NCBI GenBank assembly: GCA_905182425.1
Contig: CAJJBP010000009.1
Location: 124,001-188,000 of the forward strand
Length of the DNA stretch: 64,000 nt
Direction of reading: 5' to 3'
Source: an uncultured Planktomarina sp.
GTDB lineage: Bacteria > Pseudomonadota > Alphaproteobacteria > Rhodobacterales > Rhodobacteraceae
Shown here: in pieces, positions 39,848-50,365 of the stretch
Numbering within the stretch: the first letter of the stretch is position 1
Layout: each line of letters starts with the position of its first letter
Translations under genes and position numbers: made by a program
The notes under the pieces: generated by a model
Database searches by the model: none
The model's input: the letters and a program-made list of their open reading frames with translations, nothing else
Told to the model about the DNA's origin: nothing

Positions 39848-40972
39848 CTAAGTAATTGGAGTTATCTGTCTCGAGTAGAGCCAAACTGTTACATATCCAA
39901 GGCAGGAAGCGGCAATAATTGAAAGAAATATCCAACTCGTACCACCCCATAATAGTAGAACTGCAAAAACTGGTGTACCGGTGGCAGTACCGACATTACC
40001 CATTTGCGCGATTGCTCCTGCTGCTTTTGCTCGTTCGCCCTCAGTTCCATTTAGCTCCGCGATCATCGCAAATTGGGCAGCCGGGATAAAGCCTAATCCG
40101 ATGAACATAAACCAGACAGCAAAATCTATACCTTGCAATACTCCCAATCCACCAACAACAGTTAGAGAAAATCCAAAAAGTGAGATCCTAAAAGTACCCC
40201 AAAACCGTGAAAGCCAACCTGCTAGCATTGTCGCAATTAACGCAAGTAAAGGAAGCCACGTCTGCCAATTAGGTTTATCAATTGCCTCTGGCAAAAAAGT
40301 TAACAAAGCCACATAAATAAACGTATAAAATACAAACCCTAATGCAGGGGCGCATAGGTTTGGCGTCGAATATGTCGTCAAATGTGTCCGTAAATAACGT
40401 AACTCTAAAGGGGAGTAATTAGAATATGGAGCCCGCAATGCAACTAATGCAGCAAGAACCAAGAAACCAATTCCATGAACTCCAAACAAGATAGGCAACC
40501 CTCCAATATCCAAAAGTTTAGGAACTATGATGGTCGCTAAAGCAAAGGAAACACCAAAAAAAGTCGCCCAAAGCGCCATTGCAATCGGTCTTGCTCTCTC
40601 ACTTGCTGCCCCCGCCATCATGGCAGGAGCCGAAACAACGACAGCCAAATGGCTAAACCCTTCAATGAATCGCAAAATCGACATCACCCATATTGGCGGT
40701 AAAAATACTTGCAAAATTGATATTGATGACCCTAGTAGCAACGCAGCGCAAAGCGTTTTGCGAGCGCCAAAGGCAGCTACAATATTACCCGCCACTAAAC
40801 CAAATACTATACTAACTATTCCAACGAGTGAAACCAGAACTGAAACTTCAGCTATGCCGTAGCCATAAAACGCAGAAAGTTGGGGCAATGACAACGAGAC
40901 TTTTATAAATTGGCCAGCAGCAAAAATACCAATTACAAAAATTAATGCAATAAGTACCCAATCTGAACGCAT
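39848..40972 (-). CDS. Major facilitator superfamily transporter
   Basis: This 374-residue membrane protein has about twelve hydrophobic helices and the MFS-like loop after helix 2 (NIVAAFGARKTL). I chose the ATG at 40972 (MRSDWVLIALIF), which follows GGAG; a longer TTG-started frame (41008) adds a polar leader. The substrate cannot be assigned. It is downstream of lpdA on the same strand with a short gap. Confidence 0.8.
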   Translation of the reverse strand: MRSDWVLIALIFVIGIFAAGQFIKVSLSLPQLSAFYGYGIAEVSVLVSLVGIVSIVFGLVAGNIVAAFGARKTLCAALLLGSSISILQVFLPPIWVMSILRFIEGFSHLAVVVSAPAMMAGAASERARPIAMALWATFFGVSFALATIIVPKLLDIGGLPILFGVHGIGFLVLAALVALRAPYSNYSPLELRYLRTHLTTYSTPNLCAPALGFVFYTFIYVALLTFLPEAIDKPNWQTWLPLLALIATMLAGWLSRFWGTFRISLFGFSLTVVGGLGVLQGIDFAVWFMFIGLGFIPAAQFAMIAELNGTEGERAKAAGAIAQMGNVGTATGTPVFAVLLLWGGTSWIFLSIIAASCLGYVTVWLYSRQITPIT

Positions 40973-41020
40973 CTGTATCTCCGCGCTGGGATTGGAATCA
41001 ATTCTCAAGATATTCTCGCT

Positions 41021-42415
41021 TTAAAAGTGTATGGCACGATCCCAGGCATCCAACACGCTTTCGTGCATCATTTCTGATAATGTTGGATGAGGGAATACAG
41101 TGTTCATGAGATCTTCTTCTGTCGTTTCAAGCTGACGACCTACGACATATCCTTGGATCAGCTCAGTGACCTCTGCCCCTATCATATGAGCACCTAATAA
41201 TTCACCAGTTTTTGTGTCAAAAATAGTTTTTACCATGCCTTCAGGCTCACCCAAAGCGATTGCTTTACCATTACCCATGAAAGGGAAACGACCGACCCTA
41301 ATATCATAACCCGCCGCTTTAGCTTGAGATTCGGTGAAGCCAACACTCGCAACCTGAGGGGTACAGTAGGTACAACCCGCAATGCTCTCGGGTTTCACAG
41401 GGTGAGGTTTTTGGCCTGCAATCAACTCAGCAACCATAACCCCTTCATGGCTCGCTTTGTGCGCAAGCCAAGGTGCTCCTGCGACGTCACCAATTGCATA
41501 CAAACCTTTCACACCTGTCCGGCAATGCATATCTGTGATGATATGAGTACGATCAACTTTCACATCAAGTGCTTCCAAGCCCAAATCTTCGATATTCCCC
41601 ACAATACCAACAGCCGAGATTACAGCGTCAAAAACCTCAGTTGTAGTGGCTCCATTTTGTTCAATGTGGGCAGTTACCTTCCCCACACCTCGATCAAGCT
41701 TTTTCACCATCGCGTTGGTACAGATTTTCATACCCTGCTTTTCAAAAGCCTTCGTTGCTAACGCTGAGATCTCAGCATCTTCAACAGGCATTACCCTATC
41801 CAGAACTTCTACAACCGTGGTATCTGCTCCCAGCGTGTTATAAAAACTTGCAAATTCAATACCAATTGCGCCCGATCCGATGACTAATAATTTTTTTGGC
41901 ATACGTGGCGGAACCAGAGCCGTTTTATAGTTCCAAACAAGATCTGCGTCTCCCTCAAGGCCAGGAAGCTCACGAGCACGAGCGCCTGTCGCAATGATAA
42001 TGTTTGCGGCTTTAAGGACTTGCATGCCCTTTTCTGATTTTACTTGAACTACACCCGGCTCAATTATCGTCGCGTGGCCCATCAGGGTCGCAACCTTATT
42101 CTTCTTCAGCAGATGAGACACTCCTCCACTCAACTGCTTTGCAATACCACGAGAGCGCTCAACCACCTTTTTAAGGTCATATTTGATATTCCCAGCCGAC
42201 AGCCCAAATTCTTTGGCTCGCTGCATTAAATGAAAGACCTCCGATGAACGCAGCATAGCTTTAGTCGGTATACATCCCCAATTGAGACAAATACCTCCCA
42301 TGTGCTCACGCTCAACAACTATTACATTCAATCCCAGTTGTGCCGCACGAATGGAAGCAACGTAACCGCCGGGGCCAGCGCCAATAACGATAAGATCATA
42401 TTCAGATGCTGACAT
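41021..42415 (-). CDS. lpdA: Dihydrolipoyl dehydrogenase
   Basis: LpdA (464 aa) is the E3 flavoprotein of 2-oxoacid dehydrogenase complexes. FAD-binding GAGPGGYVASIRAAQLG is at residues 12-28, the redox disulfide is Cys43/Cys48 (GGICLNWGCIPTKA), NAD-binding is GSGAIGIEFASF, and the C-terminal active-site His is in VFPHPTLSEMMHE. No E1 or E2 genes are adjacent, so it may serve several complexes. A nearly symmetrical AT-rich operator candidate lies 21-49 bp upstream of the ATG. Confidence 0.95.
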   Translation of the reverse strand: MSASEYDLIVIGAGPGGYVASIRAAQLGLNVIVVEREHMGGICLNWGCIPTKAMLRSSEVFHLMQRAKEFGLSAGNIKYDLKKVVERSRGIAKQLSGGVSHLLKKNKVATLMGHATIIEPGVVQVKSEKGMQVLKAANIIIATGARARELPGLEGDADLVWNYKTALVPPRMPKKLLVIGSGAIGIEFASFYNTLGADTTVVEVLDRVMPVEDAEISALATKAFEKQGMKICTNAMVKKLDRGVGKVTAHIEQNGATTTEVFDAVISAVGIVGNIEDLGLEALDVKVDRTHIITDMHCRTGVKGLYAIGDVAGAPWLAHKASHEGVMVAELIAGQKPHPVKPESIAGCTYCTPQVASVGFTESQAKAAGYDIRVGRFPFMGNGKAIALGEPEGMVKTIFDTKTGELLGAHMIGAEVTELIQGYVVGRQLETTEEDLMNTVFPHPTLSEMMHESVLDAWDRAIHF

Positions 42416-42435
42416 TTATGCCTCCATATTTAAAT

Positions 42436-42464
42436 TAGTTTAATATTAAACTATAATTAAACTA
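42436..42464. promoter_or_regulatory. 18-bp perfect palindrome plus a third half-site before lpdA
   Basis: TAGTTTAAT-ATTAAACTA at 42436-42453 is a perfect 18-bp palindrome. The half-site ATTAAACTA is repeated at 42456-42464, 11 bp further on, about one helical turn. The cluster ends 21 bp from the lpdA ATG, where it would cover the promoter or leader. No regulator gene is adjacent. Confidence 0.5.
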
Positions 42465-42505
42465 GACGCAAATTCATTTATAATATTTTAGGGTTATTGC
42501 TATGT

Positions 42506-43090
42506 TTATGCGATAATTGGATCAGTCAGCTCCCTGAGGGTCAAACGATATCCACCAGCTACTTCGTATGCTACTTCAAGTGCCGTAGACTTTCTGCCCA
42601 AAGCCTCATTGCGGAATGGAAATCGTCCAAATTGGCGAATGACCTCGCGGTGTGCCCGTGCATGCGGAAGCTGCGAGGCTTGTCCGTTTGGCATGCGCGT
42701 CTTAATTAAGCGGACAGCTCGGTCTTGATCTGTTAAACTTTCAGAGTGCATCAATGGCGTGTAAAAAAACTGCCGGGATGGTTCATCAATTCGTAAATCC
42801 CAACCATTTTGGATTGCCGATTTTGCAGCAGCTAGCGCCTGCCTATCAGATCCAAATGCACGCGCTGTCCCCCTAAACATATTTCGAGACATTTGGTCCA
42901 TTAAAATTAGATAGGCTAAAGTCCCTGTGGCATAGGTTAACCATAAAGCATTGCCACCATTCAGCGTATCCCACCAAGTAGCCTCAAAGCCTTCCGTTAC
43001 CTTTTGATCCAGTTGTACATCACCCATATACCAGCCATGGGAGCCAACCTCATCAATCCAGAACTCCACAACTTGGTTTGCAGCCACCAT
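42506..43090 (-). CDS. DUF924-family protein
   Basis: This 194-residue protein matches the DUF924 family: VVEFWIDEVG at the N-terminus, YLILMDQMSRNMFRGTARAF, and FFYTPLMHSESLTDQDRAV. The fold is helical (TPR-like in solved relatives) and the function is unknown. It lies between lpdA and an MFS gene on the minus strand. The ATG at 43090 gives the expected N-terminus. Confidence 0.85.
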   Translation of the reverse strand: MVAANQVVEFWIDEVGSHGWYMGDVQLDQKVTEGFEATWWDTLNGGNALWLTYATGTLAYLILMDQMSRNMFRGTARAFGSDRQALAAAKSAIQNGWDLRIDEPSRQFFYTPLMHSESLTDQDRAVRLIKTRMPNGQASQLPHARAHREVIRQFGRFPFRNEALGRKSTALEVAYEVAGGYRLTLRELTDPIIA

Positions 43091-43165
43091 CTAACTCGCC
43101 TCAAAAGCGTTACTGATACTTAATTTTTACCTAGTAGTGTAAAAAGTGCAAAGAAAATCGACAAT

Positions 43166-44422
43166 TCAAGTATCATTAATTTCGCTTTCAAGTGATATTT
43201 CGATATAATATTCCGAAGCAACTTCTACAGCAACTAAACTTGCGTTCGGCATAACGGGTGCATACGCTCCATCATCGATACCAACACGCGTACGTTGCGT
43301 CATACGAAACCCAGCATATGCTGCCATTGTTAGCATCAAAACAGCTATTACCATGAAGAAAAACTCCGGCCCATATTGATCCATTACCCAACCTATTATT
43401 AAAGGTCCTGAAATGGCGCCTACTCCATTAATGAAAATCAAACCTCCACAGGCTGCTGCCATATCATCAGCTTCAAGATAGTCATTAGTATATGCAATCA
43501 ATAACGAATAAAGTGGGTTGGAGGTGCCACCAATTATAAAAGCAACGATTAGCAGAGCTCCAAAATATTCACCGTTCAGAAAAGCCACAACAGAAGCCAA
43601 GCCACCCAGAAGTGCTACCACCAATATTACTAATCTTCTATCAACCCGGTCTGAAAACAAACCAATTGGATACTGCATCAACAAAGCACCAATATAGATA
43701 CTTGATACAAACAACGAAATCTGGGTGACCGATAATCCAGCTGCCGTTCCATAAACTGCTGACATACCAAATTGTGCTGAGAAAACACCCCCAAGAAGGA
43801 ACATTCCCAAACAGCTAAGTGGGGATGTTTCTATCAGAGTGCGCAATGGCATTGGTTTTGCCGTTTCGAATGCAGGTGTTGGTGCCACCGAAAGCAAAAT
43901 AGGTGCAAATGAAATTGAGACTAAAACAGAGGAAACAATAAAAAGGGCGTATCCAGTAGCATCCCCTATGGCCAACAACGCCTGAGCGCTAACAATACCA
44001 AACATTTGAACAATCATATAAATGGATAAGGCCTTACCCCGGTTTGAGTTGTCAGCTGAATTATTCAGCCAGCTTTCTGCAGCAACATAAACACCAGAAA
44101 AACAAAAGCCGATAGCAATGCGGCCACAAGCCCAAGCAACCGGATTAGTAAACGCCGGATACAAAATTAAAATTGCGGACACAAACGATGCAAGAGCCGC
44201 AAAAACCCGAACATGCCCTACTCGACGAATCATTTGCGGCGCAACACGCGAACCCACTAAAAAGCCCGCGAAATAAGCAGACATTACAAAAGACATCTCG
44301 AAGGTGGAAAAACCCTCAATTCCACCACGCACGCCAAGCAACGTACCCTGCAAGCCGTTGCCTACCATCAGTAGCATCATTCCGAGAAGCAACGCCCATG
44401 AGCGTGACAAAACCTGGACCAT
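43166..44422 (-). CDS. Major facilitator superfamily transporter
   Basis: This 418-residue polytopic protein has twelve predicted helices, the cytoplasmic loop SRVAPQMIRRVGHVR after helix 2 and GLFSDRVDRR after helix 8 (MFS-type charged loops). It has an acidic C-terminal tail of about 40 residues. The substrate is unknown. A 75-bp gap separates it from the DUF924 gene. Confidence 0.85.
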   Translation of the reverse strand: MVQVLSRSWALLLGMMLLMVGNGLQGTLLGVRGGIEGFSTFEMSFVMSAYFAGFLVGSRVAPQMIRRVGHVRVFAALASFVSAILILYPAFTNPVAWACGRIAIGFCFSGVYVAAESWLNNSADNSNRGKALSIYMIVQMFGIVSAQALLAIGDATGYALFIVSSVLVSISFAPILLSVAPTPAFETAKPMPLRTLIETSPLSCLGMFLLGGVFSAQFGMSAVYGTAAGLSVTQISLFVSSIYIGALLMQYPIGLFSDRVDRRLVILVVALLGGLASVVAFLNGEYFGALLIVAFIIGGTSNPLYSLLIAYTNDYLEADDMAAACGGLIFINGVGAISGPLIIGWVMDQYGPEFFFMVIAVLMLTMAAYAGFRMTQRTRVGIDDGAYAPVMPNASLVAVEVASEYYIEISLESEINDT

Positions 44423-44502
44423 CTTAAAACCTTAAATATTTATATTATTAGTTTCCCAAAAGTTTGGGCTACGGCAAATTTTATCCCCAACCCCAAACGC
44501 CT

Positions 44503-45552
44503 TTATTTCCGAAAAAGCAATGACGCGTCGCCGTAACTGAAGAAACGGTAATTTTGCCGCACCGCATGCTTATAAATTCGATCAAGCTTTTCTTTTCCGA
44601 TTAATGCGGCGACCAACATCAAAAGCGTCGACTTAGGAAGATGGAAATTAGTCATTAAACCATCGATGACTTTAAACTCAAACCCGGGATAGATAAAAAT
44701 ATCAGTTTTGCCCTCAAAAGGCGCTAGAAATCTGGGCTGAGAAGCGGCCTCAAGCAACCTCAAAACAGTGGTTCCAACCGCAATTATACGTCCACCTACA
44801 GCCTTCGTAGCATTAATTTCGTTGACAGTTGATAGACTTACATGCCCCCATTCAGCATGCATTTTGTGCAACTTAATATCATCGACTTTTACCGGAAGAA
44901 ATGTTCCCGCTCCGACATGCAGTGTCACGTAACTTATCTCTACGCCATGTTTTTCCAATGCATTCAAAATAACATCATCCAGATGTAGAGACGCCGTGGG
45001 CGCGGCTACAGCACCTCGATATTTTGCCCAAACTGTCTGATAATCTATTTTGTCTTGCTCATCGGCATTGCGCTTGGCAGCAATATAAGGCGGTAAAGGC
45101 ATCTGGCCATTTGCATCAATTTCAGCATCTAGCGCATCGCCTTGAACCGAGAAATTTAGCAAAGCAGTACCATCTATTTTTTCCATACAGGTCGCGGTAA
45201 GCCCATTTTGGAAGACTATCTTTTCGCCAAGCATAATTTTTCGCAAAGGTTTAATGAGCGCTTTCCACTGACCTGAAGATTGTGGCTCAAGCAATGTCAC
45301 TTCTATTTTTGCATGCGCAGGTCCTTGCGCCGAATTGCGCTTCCTGTAACCAACCAATCGGGCTGGAATAACTTTTGTATCATTTAGTACCAAACGGTCA
45401 CCAGGGCGAAAATACTCACAAAGATCTCGGACATATGAATCTTCTATGCAGTCATATTCATAAAACAGCAGCTTTGCATCGCCACGCGGAAACGCTGGCC
45501 GCGTGGCAATACTGTGAGTTGGAAGCTCAAAATCAAAATCAGAAAGTTTCAT
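44503..45552 (-). CDS. queA: S-adenosylmethionine:tRNA ribosyltransferase-isomerase
   Basis: QueA (349 aa) transfers and isomerises the ribosyl part of SAM onto 7-aminomethyl-7-deazaguanine in tRNA, a late step of queuosine synthesis. Signatures are [59 protein letters not shown], and [16 protein letters not shown]. It ends 80 bp from the MFS start and begins 6 bp after the YhdP-like gene, so those two are probably co-transcribed. Confidence 0.95.
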   Translation of the reverse strand: MKLSDFDFELPTHSIATRPAFPRGDAKLLFYEYDCIEDSYVRDLCEYFRPGDRLVLNDTKVIPARLVGYRKRNSAQGPAHAKIEVTLLEPQSSGQWKALIKPLRKIMLGEKIVFQNGLTATCMEKIDGTALLNFSVQGDALDAEIDANGQMPLPPYIAAKRNADEQDKIDYQTVWAKYRGAVAAPTASLHLDDVILNALEKHGVEISYVTLHVGAGTFLPVKVDDIKLHKMHAEWGHVSLSTVNEINATKAVGGRIIAVGTTVLRLLEAASQPRFLAPFEGKTDIFIYPGFEFKVIDGLMTNFHLPKSTLLMLVAALIGKEKLDRIYKHAVRQNYRFFSYGDASLLFRK

Positions 45553-45558
45553 TAATTA

Positions 45559-48500
45559 TTACTCTGGTGGAGGTCGCCTGAAAATATCCCTAAACATCCC
45601 AGGCGTAAATGCTGAAAGTGGATTAACTGTAACGCTAGGACTTTTGGCAGATCCGCGCATGTTAAAATTAAAACCAATTAAACCTTCTCCGCGTCTCGTT
45701 AGAAATGAGCCAACACTATTGAGCATGAAAAACGGTGAAAGTACTCCTTGGATATTCATGCGGTTTGTTTTTGAATCAATATAGCCATCAAAGGATAACC
45801 CGATTGATGGCCCCACGGCACTGGCTTCATAGAGAGTAAAAAGTCTATTTTTTAAATTAAACCTAGCGTATATATCACTGAATAATAAACCTTTTCCATC
45901 TATTTGTTCGATAAGTCCAATCACAGAAATAGCACTAATAATCTCTGCAATTTGCGGTGCATCTTTAACGCGAGCATCAAAAATTAACATCTCGCCTTCC
46001 CAACCTCCGTCAGCAGATGTCAAAGTTGCACTTAGTGATCCACCATTTGCCTGGCGTAATAAACCTGCATCTCTTAGCACTCCACCACCATCTTTTGACT
46101 GCAAATCGATGACAAAAACCCCGTTGGTTTTTTTAAGGTGACCTTTTATCAAAGCACCACCATTTACTCGACCTGAAAATTTTGCGCTCTGAGAATTATC
46201 TGCAACCATCTCGGCATTAGCATCGGTCAAAAAAATCTCATCCGAAATCCGTAAACTTTTAAACTTGGCAACAACGGGGGATCTTTTTAACTCAGAACTA
46301 TCGTTGGACTCAAAATTAGGTAGAGATCGCAAATCAATGCTGCCACCAAATAAATAAATGCCCATTGGTAAATCCTCACCACGTCTACGCATCACTACGT
46401 TAGACGATAACCAATCTCCTACATCCAACCTATCCAAAGTAACGGTTTCAATCCCGGCCTGCCCCATTAGGATCTGTCCAGATGTGGCAAGATCAGGCGC
46501 CTTTAAGGTAAATTTTTCTATTGTTAACGGTTTGGTGAGTTTACCCGCCATCTGAAACGAACCCAAGGCCTTTGATTGCTTACGCCAGTTCAATGATGGG
46601 ATACTTATTTCAATCCCTTTAAGATCCGAGTTTATAAAAAACTTAACGGGTTGGTCCTTGACCAAATTTAAGACCAAATTCATTGGTGCTTTGCCTTTAA
46701 ATAAACCTTTCGGCAAATCAATATTTAATAGAGCAAGGGCCTCTTCTGACGCAATTAAATTAATCTTGATTTCGCCTGGTAGATTAAGCTCGCTGCGGGG
46801 TTGCTTCCATTCACCAGAAAATGGTACGCCCGAAAGCTTACCTGAACCAGACAAAATCAGAAGATCTTTTGAAACCGATATATTCAGCGTCTTCGCTTTG
46901 AACGACTTGCCAGGTACTAGAACATCACTTTCTACGTTTGTTAAAGTTCCATAAACACGTAAATCCACATCATCAAGTTTTACATCTTTTTTAAGAAAAC
47001 TGAAAACCTTCACAGAAATATTTGCACGCGCTTGTATGTCATCAACACCACGTCCCGCTTTCTTTGAAAACTCAAATGGTTTATTGTTAAGCAGAGACAT
47101 CATGGCATGAAGCGGACCTACACCCTTAAGGTCAAACTCAACTGGCGGCTTGGGAATTCGAATGTCCGGAATTGTGAATACTGACCCTTCAATAGCCACA
47201 GCCCCTCCCTCTTCGGCTTGGATTTTACCAGCTTGGGAAACCATTACAAAACGGTTATCCCGTAACAAGCCATAACCACTGCCAGACAAGATCTCTGGCA
47301 TGTCACGCATAAATTTCACATTCGCATTCTCAAATTGAAAGCTACTGGTTAGTTGTAAAAAATCATTCTCTACCTTTTTTGCTTGAATTTGAAAGTTTCG
47401 AAAGATGCCGCCTTTCACATTTTTTTCAAACCAATCAAAGCCTTTTTCAGCGCGACCAATTGGCCAAAGGGCTTGGAGGTTGGCAACACTTAAAACACTA
47501 GAATAGGCTTCGACGTCCATCAACCAACCTGACTTATGAAGAGCTATATCTCCAGTTAATCCAATTACTTGGCCGTTCAACCGAGCTTGTATTTGCCCTA
47601 TACTAACAGTAAACGGCGCGTAACCAATCTTCATTTCTGCAGTTGCTTGGTCCACAAAAATATCAGCCCGCCACCAAGGTACTTGAGTAAAATTTGCTTC
47701 TTCAACATTTAAATGCAAAACCATGCCAGTAGAAAGATTTGGATCAGAGTTATCAGTTTGCAAGAGCGCATAGCCATCAGCACGCAGAGTTCCAATATCT
47801 GTCTTAATATAAGCAGTTGTAATATTTAATCTCTCTTGCTCCGGGAGGTACGAAAAGTAAGTTTTTGCTTCTGAATAAGCAATTGCAGCACTGCCGTCTC
47901 CTGCATCCAATACACCTCGCCCAAAATCAAGACTTGCATGCAAAGTTTCAGATTTTCCATCACGGCGAACGCTTCTTAAGCTGCCAGAAATAGCCCCATC
48001 AGCAAACCCCAACCAACTCAATGCAGGAGATTGAAGAGACAAGTCTTTCGCGGAAACATTATCTATCTCTGCTGATAAAATACTTTGATTTTCGCTTTGG
48101 TTTTCATACGAAACACCTAAAGTCGCAAGATCACCACCGCTGGTTAACAAAGCTAGATCAGCTCTTAACTTTAACCGACCATCAATTTGACTCGCTTGGA
48201 AACGGCCTCCGTCAAACATCCAAACACGGCCATTCAAAACATCAGTATAATTGACTGTAAGTTGATCTATTTGGCCAAGACTTAGGGATTCGAGTTCAGG
48301 GCGCTGAAAGAATAATTCTGTTTGCTCCAATACATCGTCTAATGATGAGGATGATGAGGATGGAACAGAGTCATCTGGAAATAGGGCAAAACCCAAGTCA
48401 AAACTTCCATCGCCCATGCGTTTAATATCAAGAACAGCCCCAACAAGTCGTACTGACTTTAAGGATATGTCTCCCTTAAGCATACTAAATGCGTCAAAGG

Positions 48501-48838
48501 CGATTTCAAGTTGGCCTAATTCGACAGTCGAGCCAGACTTTGGATCGGTAAGCTGCGTACCTTCAAGAAGTAATTTAGGGTGGTAACCCTCAAAAAAACC
48601 AAATTCAGCTTTAAGAAAAGTTGCTAGGTAAGTCCGTCGTTTCGTTAATCCATAATAAAAGTCTAGTTTTTAACTCGTTTGGAATTTGTACGGTTCTATA
48701 TTGCAGAATGGCGACTATGAGTGCCAAACAAAATAACACAGTCCAAAATAATCCGAGAAAAATTAAAATAACCTTTGAGCCGCGCTTTTTAAGGGGTAAG
48801 GGTAACTGAAATTTATTTTGTGGCGTCGCGTTAGACAT
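45559..48838 (-). CDS. YhdP/AsmA-like (DUF3971) envelope protein, with one frameshift near the N-terminus
   Basis: A protein of about 1092 residues. It begins MSNATPQNKFQLPL, has one transmembrane helix (VILIFLGLFWTVLFCLALIVAIL) and then a very long periplasmic beta-rich repeat region ending in AsmA-like FNMRGSAKSPSVTVNPL. AsmA/YhdP proteins are bridge-like lipid carriers between inner and outer membranes; this role is inferred from family. A surplus base at about 48635 breaks the frame after LLWINETT; the next frame continues at once as YLATFLKAEFGFFEGYHP. I chose the ATG at 48838. It is divergent from bcp and followed by queA. Confidence 0.8.
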
Positions 48839-48921
48839 TCTTTGCAGGGATCCTTTCAATTCAGGCAAGTTGGCTTAAAAAGCCTAAAGCAACAATAGAC
48901 CATTAGGTTCACGAGGTATTC

Positions 48922-49388
48922 ATGCTTTCAATCGGCGATAAAATTCCAAGTTTCAACCTTCCATTGGACGGTGGTGATTATTTTAATAGTTTCAATAATG
49001 AAGGAAAAATGTCATCTTATATTTTTATCCTAAGGATGACACACCGGGATGCACAAATGAAGCGATTGCTTTCTCAGAGAACCTGGAGGCTTTTGAGGCT
49101 GAAAATACTATTATTTTTGGAGTTTCTCGTGACACAGTCAAAAAGCATGACAAATTCATTTGCAAACATGATCTTAAAGTTCGTCTATTATCTGATGAAG
49201 ATGGCAAGCTTTGCGAAGCATTCGGCACTTGGGTAGAAAAGAAAATGTACGGTAAGTCATATATGGGTATCGAGCGATCTACATATTTGATTGATCTAGA
49301 GGGAAAAATTCTACAAATTTGGCGAAAAGTTAAAGTACCAGGCCATGTTGAAGATGTTCTAGCAGCAACTCAAGCGTTAAACGCATGA
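48922..49388 (+). CDS. bcp: Thioredoxin-dependent peroxiredoxin (Bcp/PrxQ), one-base deletion
   Basis: Bcp reduces hydrogen peroxide and lipid hydroperoxides. The first frame reads MLSIGDKIPSFNLPLDGGDY up to NNEGK. One A is missing from the A5 run at 49005-49009; with it restored the protein continues NVILYFYPKDDTPGCTNEAI with the peroxidatic Cys, then FGVSRDTVKKHDKF, SYMGIERSTYLIDLEGKI, and ends at the TGA at 49386 (155 residues). The usual resolving Cys five residues after the first is absent; Cys residues further on (ICKHDL, KLCEAFG) could serve. It overlaps the DUF455 gene by 4 bp. Confidence 0.85.
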
Positions 49389-50215
49389 TACCATTGGCAG
49401 AAATGGCGTGCAAAGTCCTGACGACGCCTAACGGGCGCGATAAAACTGCCCTTTCTCGCAAGTTTGCAGCGCAATGGTTTGAAAAACGTCATGCAGATAT
49501 GCCTGTCGAGATTGGAAATTGCGAGCCTCCGTCCTCTCCAGCACGACCTAATAGGCCCGACCTTTTAGCTCCACGTGACGTACCAAAGCGTAAACCTGGA
49601 ACACGAATCGGACGCATTGCATTGCTCCACGCCGTAGCCCATATAGAGTTAAATGCAGTAGATTTGCATTGGGATCTGATCGCAAGGTTTACGGACACAA
49701 CAATGCCTATTGGGTTCTACGATGATTGGGTGAAGGCTGCCGATGAAGAAAGTAAGCACTTCAATCTAATGTGTGACTGCCTTGAGGGTCATGGCAGTTA
49801 TTATGGGGCGATGGCGGCACATGCTGGAATGTGGCGCGCAGCTGAAGATACAGCAGATGATCTGCTTGCGCGTCTGGCTGTTGTTCCAATGGTCCTAGAA
49901 GCGCGCGGGCTAGATGTCACTCCCAGCATGATCAAGTTGTTCCGGCAACATAACGACCAAGCGGCAATTGATGCCTTAAACATTATTTACAGTGAAGAGG
50001 TCGCTCACGTAGCTTTTGGGTCCAAATGGTTCCACTTTTTATGTGGTAGGCTAAATATTGACCCAAAACCACGGTTTCATTTTCTTGTTCGAAAATACTT
50101 TCATGGGACTCTAAAGCCACCATTTAATGAAGCAAAAAGGGCCGAAGCTGGAATTGCCCCTGACTTTTATTGGCCTCTCACAGACGAAATACCTCAGCCA
50201 CCCGCCATGAGATAA
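49385..50215 (+). CDS. DUF455-family ferritin-like protein
   Basis: This 276-residue protein has a ferritin-like four-helix region with likely di-iron ligands: AHIELNAVDLHWD, DEESKHFNLM, LEARGLDVTP and YSEEVAHVAFG. The molecular function of DUF455 is unknown to me; a di-metal oxidase or stress role is possible. Its ATG overlaps the bcp stop (ATGA), so it is translationally coupled to the peroxiredoxin, which hints at oxidative stress. Confidence 0.85.
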   Translation: MIPLAEMACKVLTTPNGRDKTALSRKFAAQWFEKRHADMPVEIGNCEPPSSPARPNRPDLLAPRDVPKRKPGTRIGRIALLHAVAHIELNAVDLHWDLIARFTDTTMPIGFYDDWVKAADEESKHFNLMCDCLEGHGSYYGAMAAHAGMWRAAEDTADDLLARLAVVPMVLEARGLDVTPSMIKLFRQHNDQAAIDALNIIYSEEVAHVAFGSKWFHFLCGRLNIDPKPRFHFLVRKYFHGTLKPPFNEAKRAEAGIAPDFYWPLTDEIPQPPAMR

Positions 50216-50365
50216 ACTCAACAGCGCATTTCCGCCCGATACAGGAGATTAAGGGGCCTTTACAAATTTTATTGGGCCAAATCTGTTGCAGCATAAATGC
50301 AGCTTGGTTAACAAGCTTATTAATGATTCCGCGCTTGCGGTTAAATTCAGGAAACAGGAATAAGC

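Noticed and set aside
41324-41761. Plus-strand frame of 145 codons inside lpdA
   Set aside because: It is antisense to an intact lpdA gene; the Cys/His-rich composition is that of a shadow frame.
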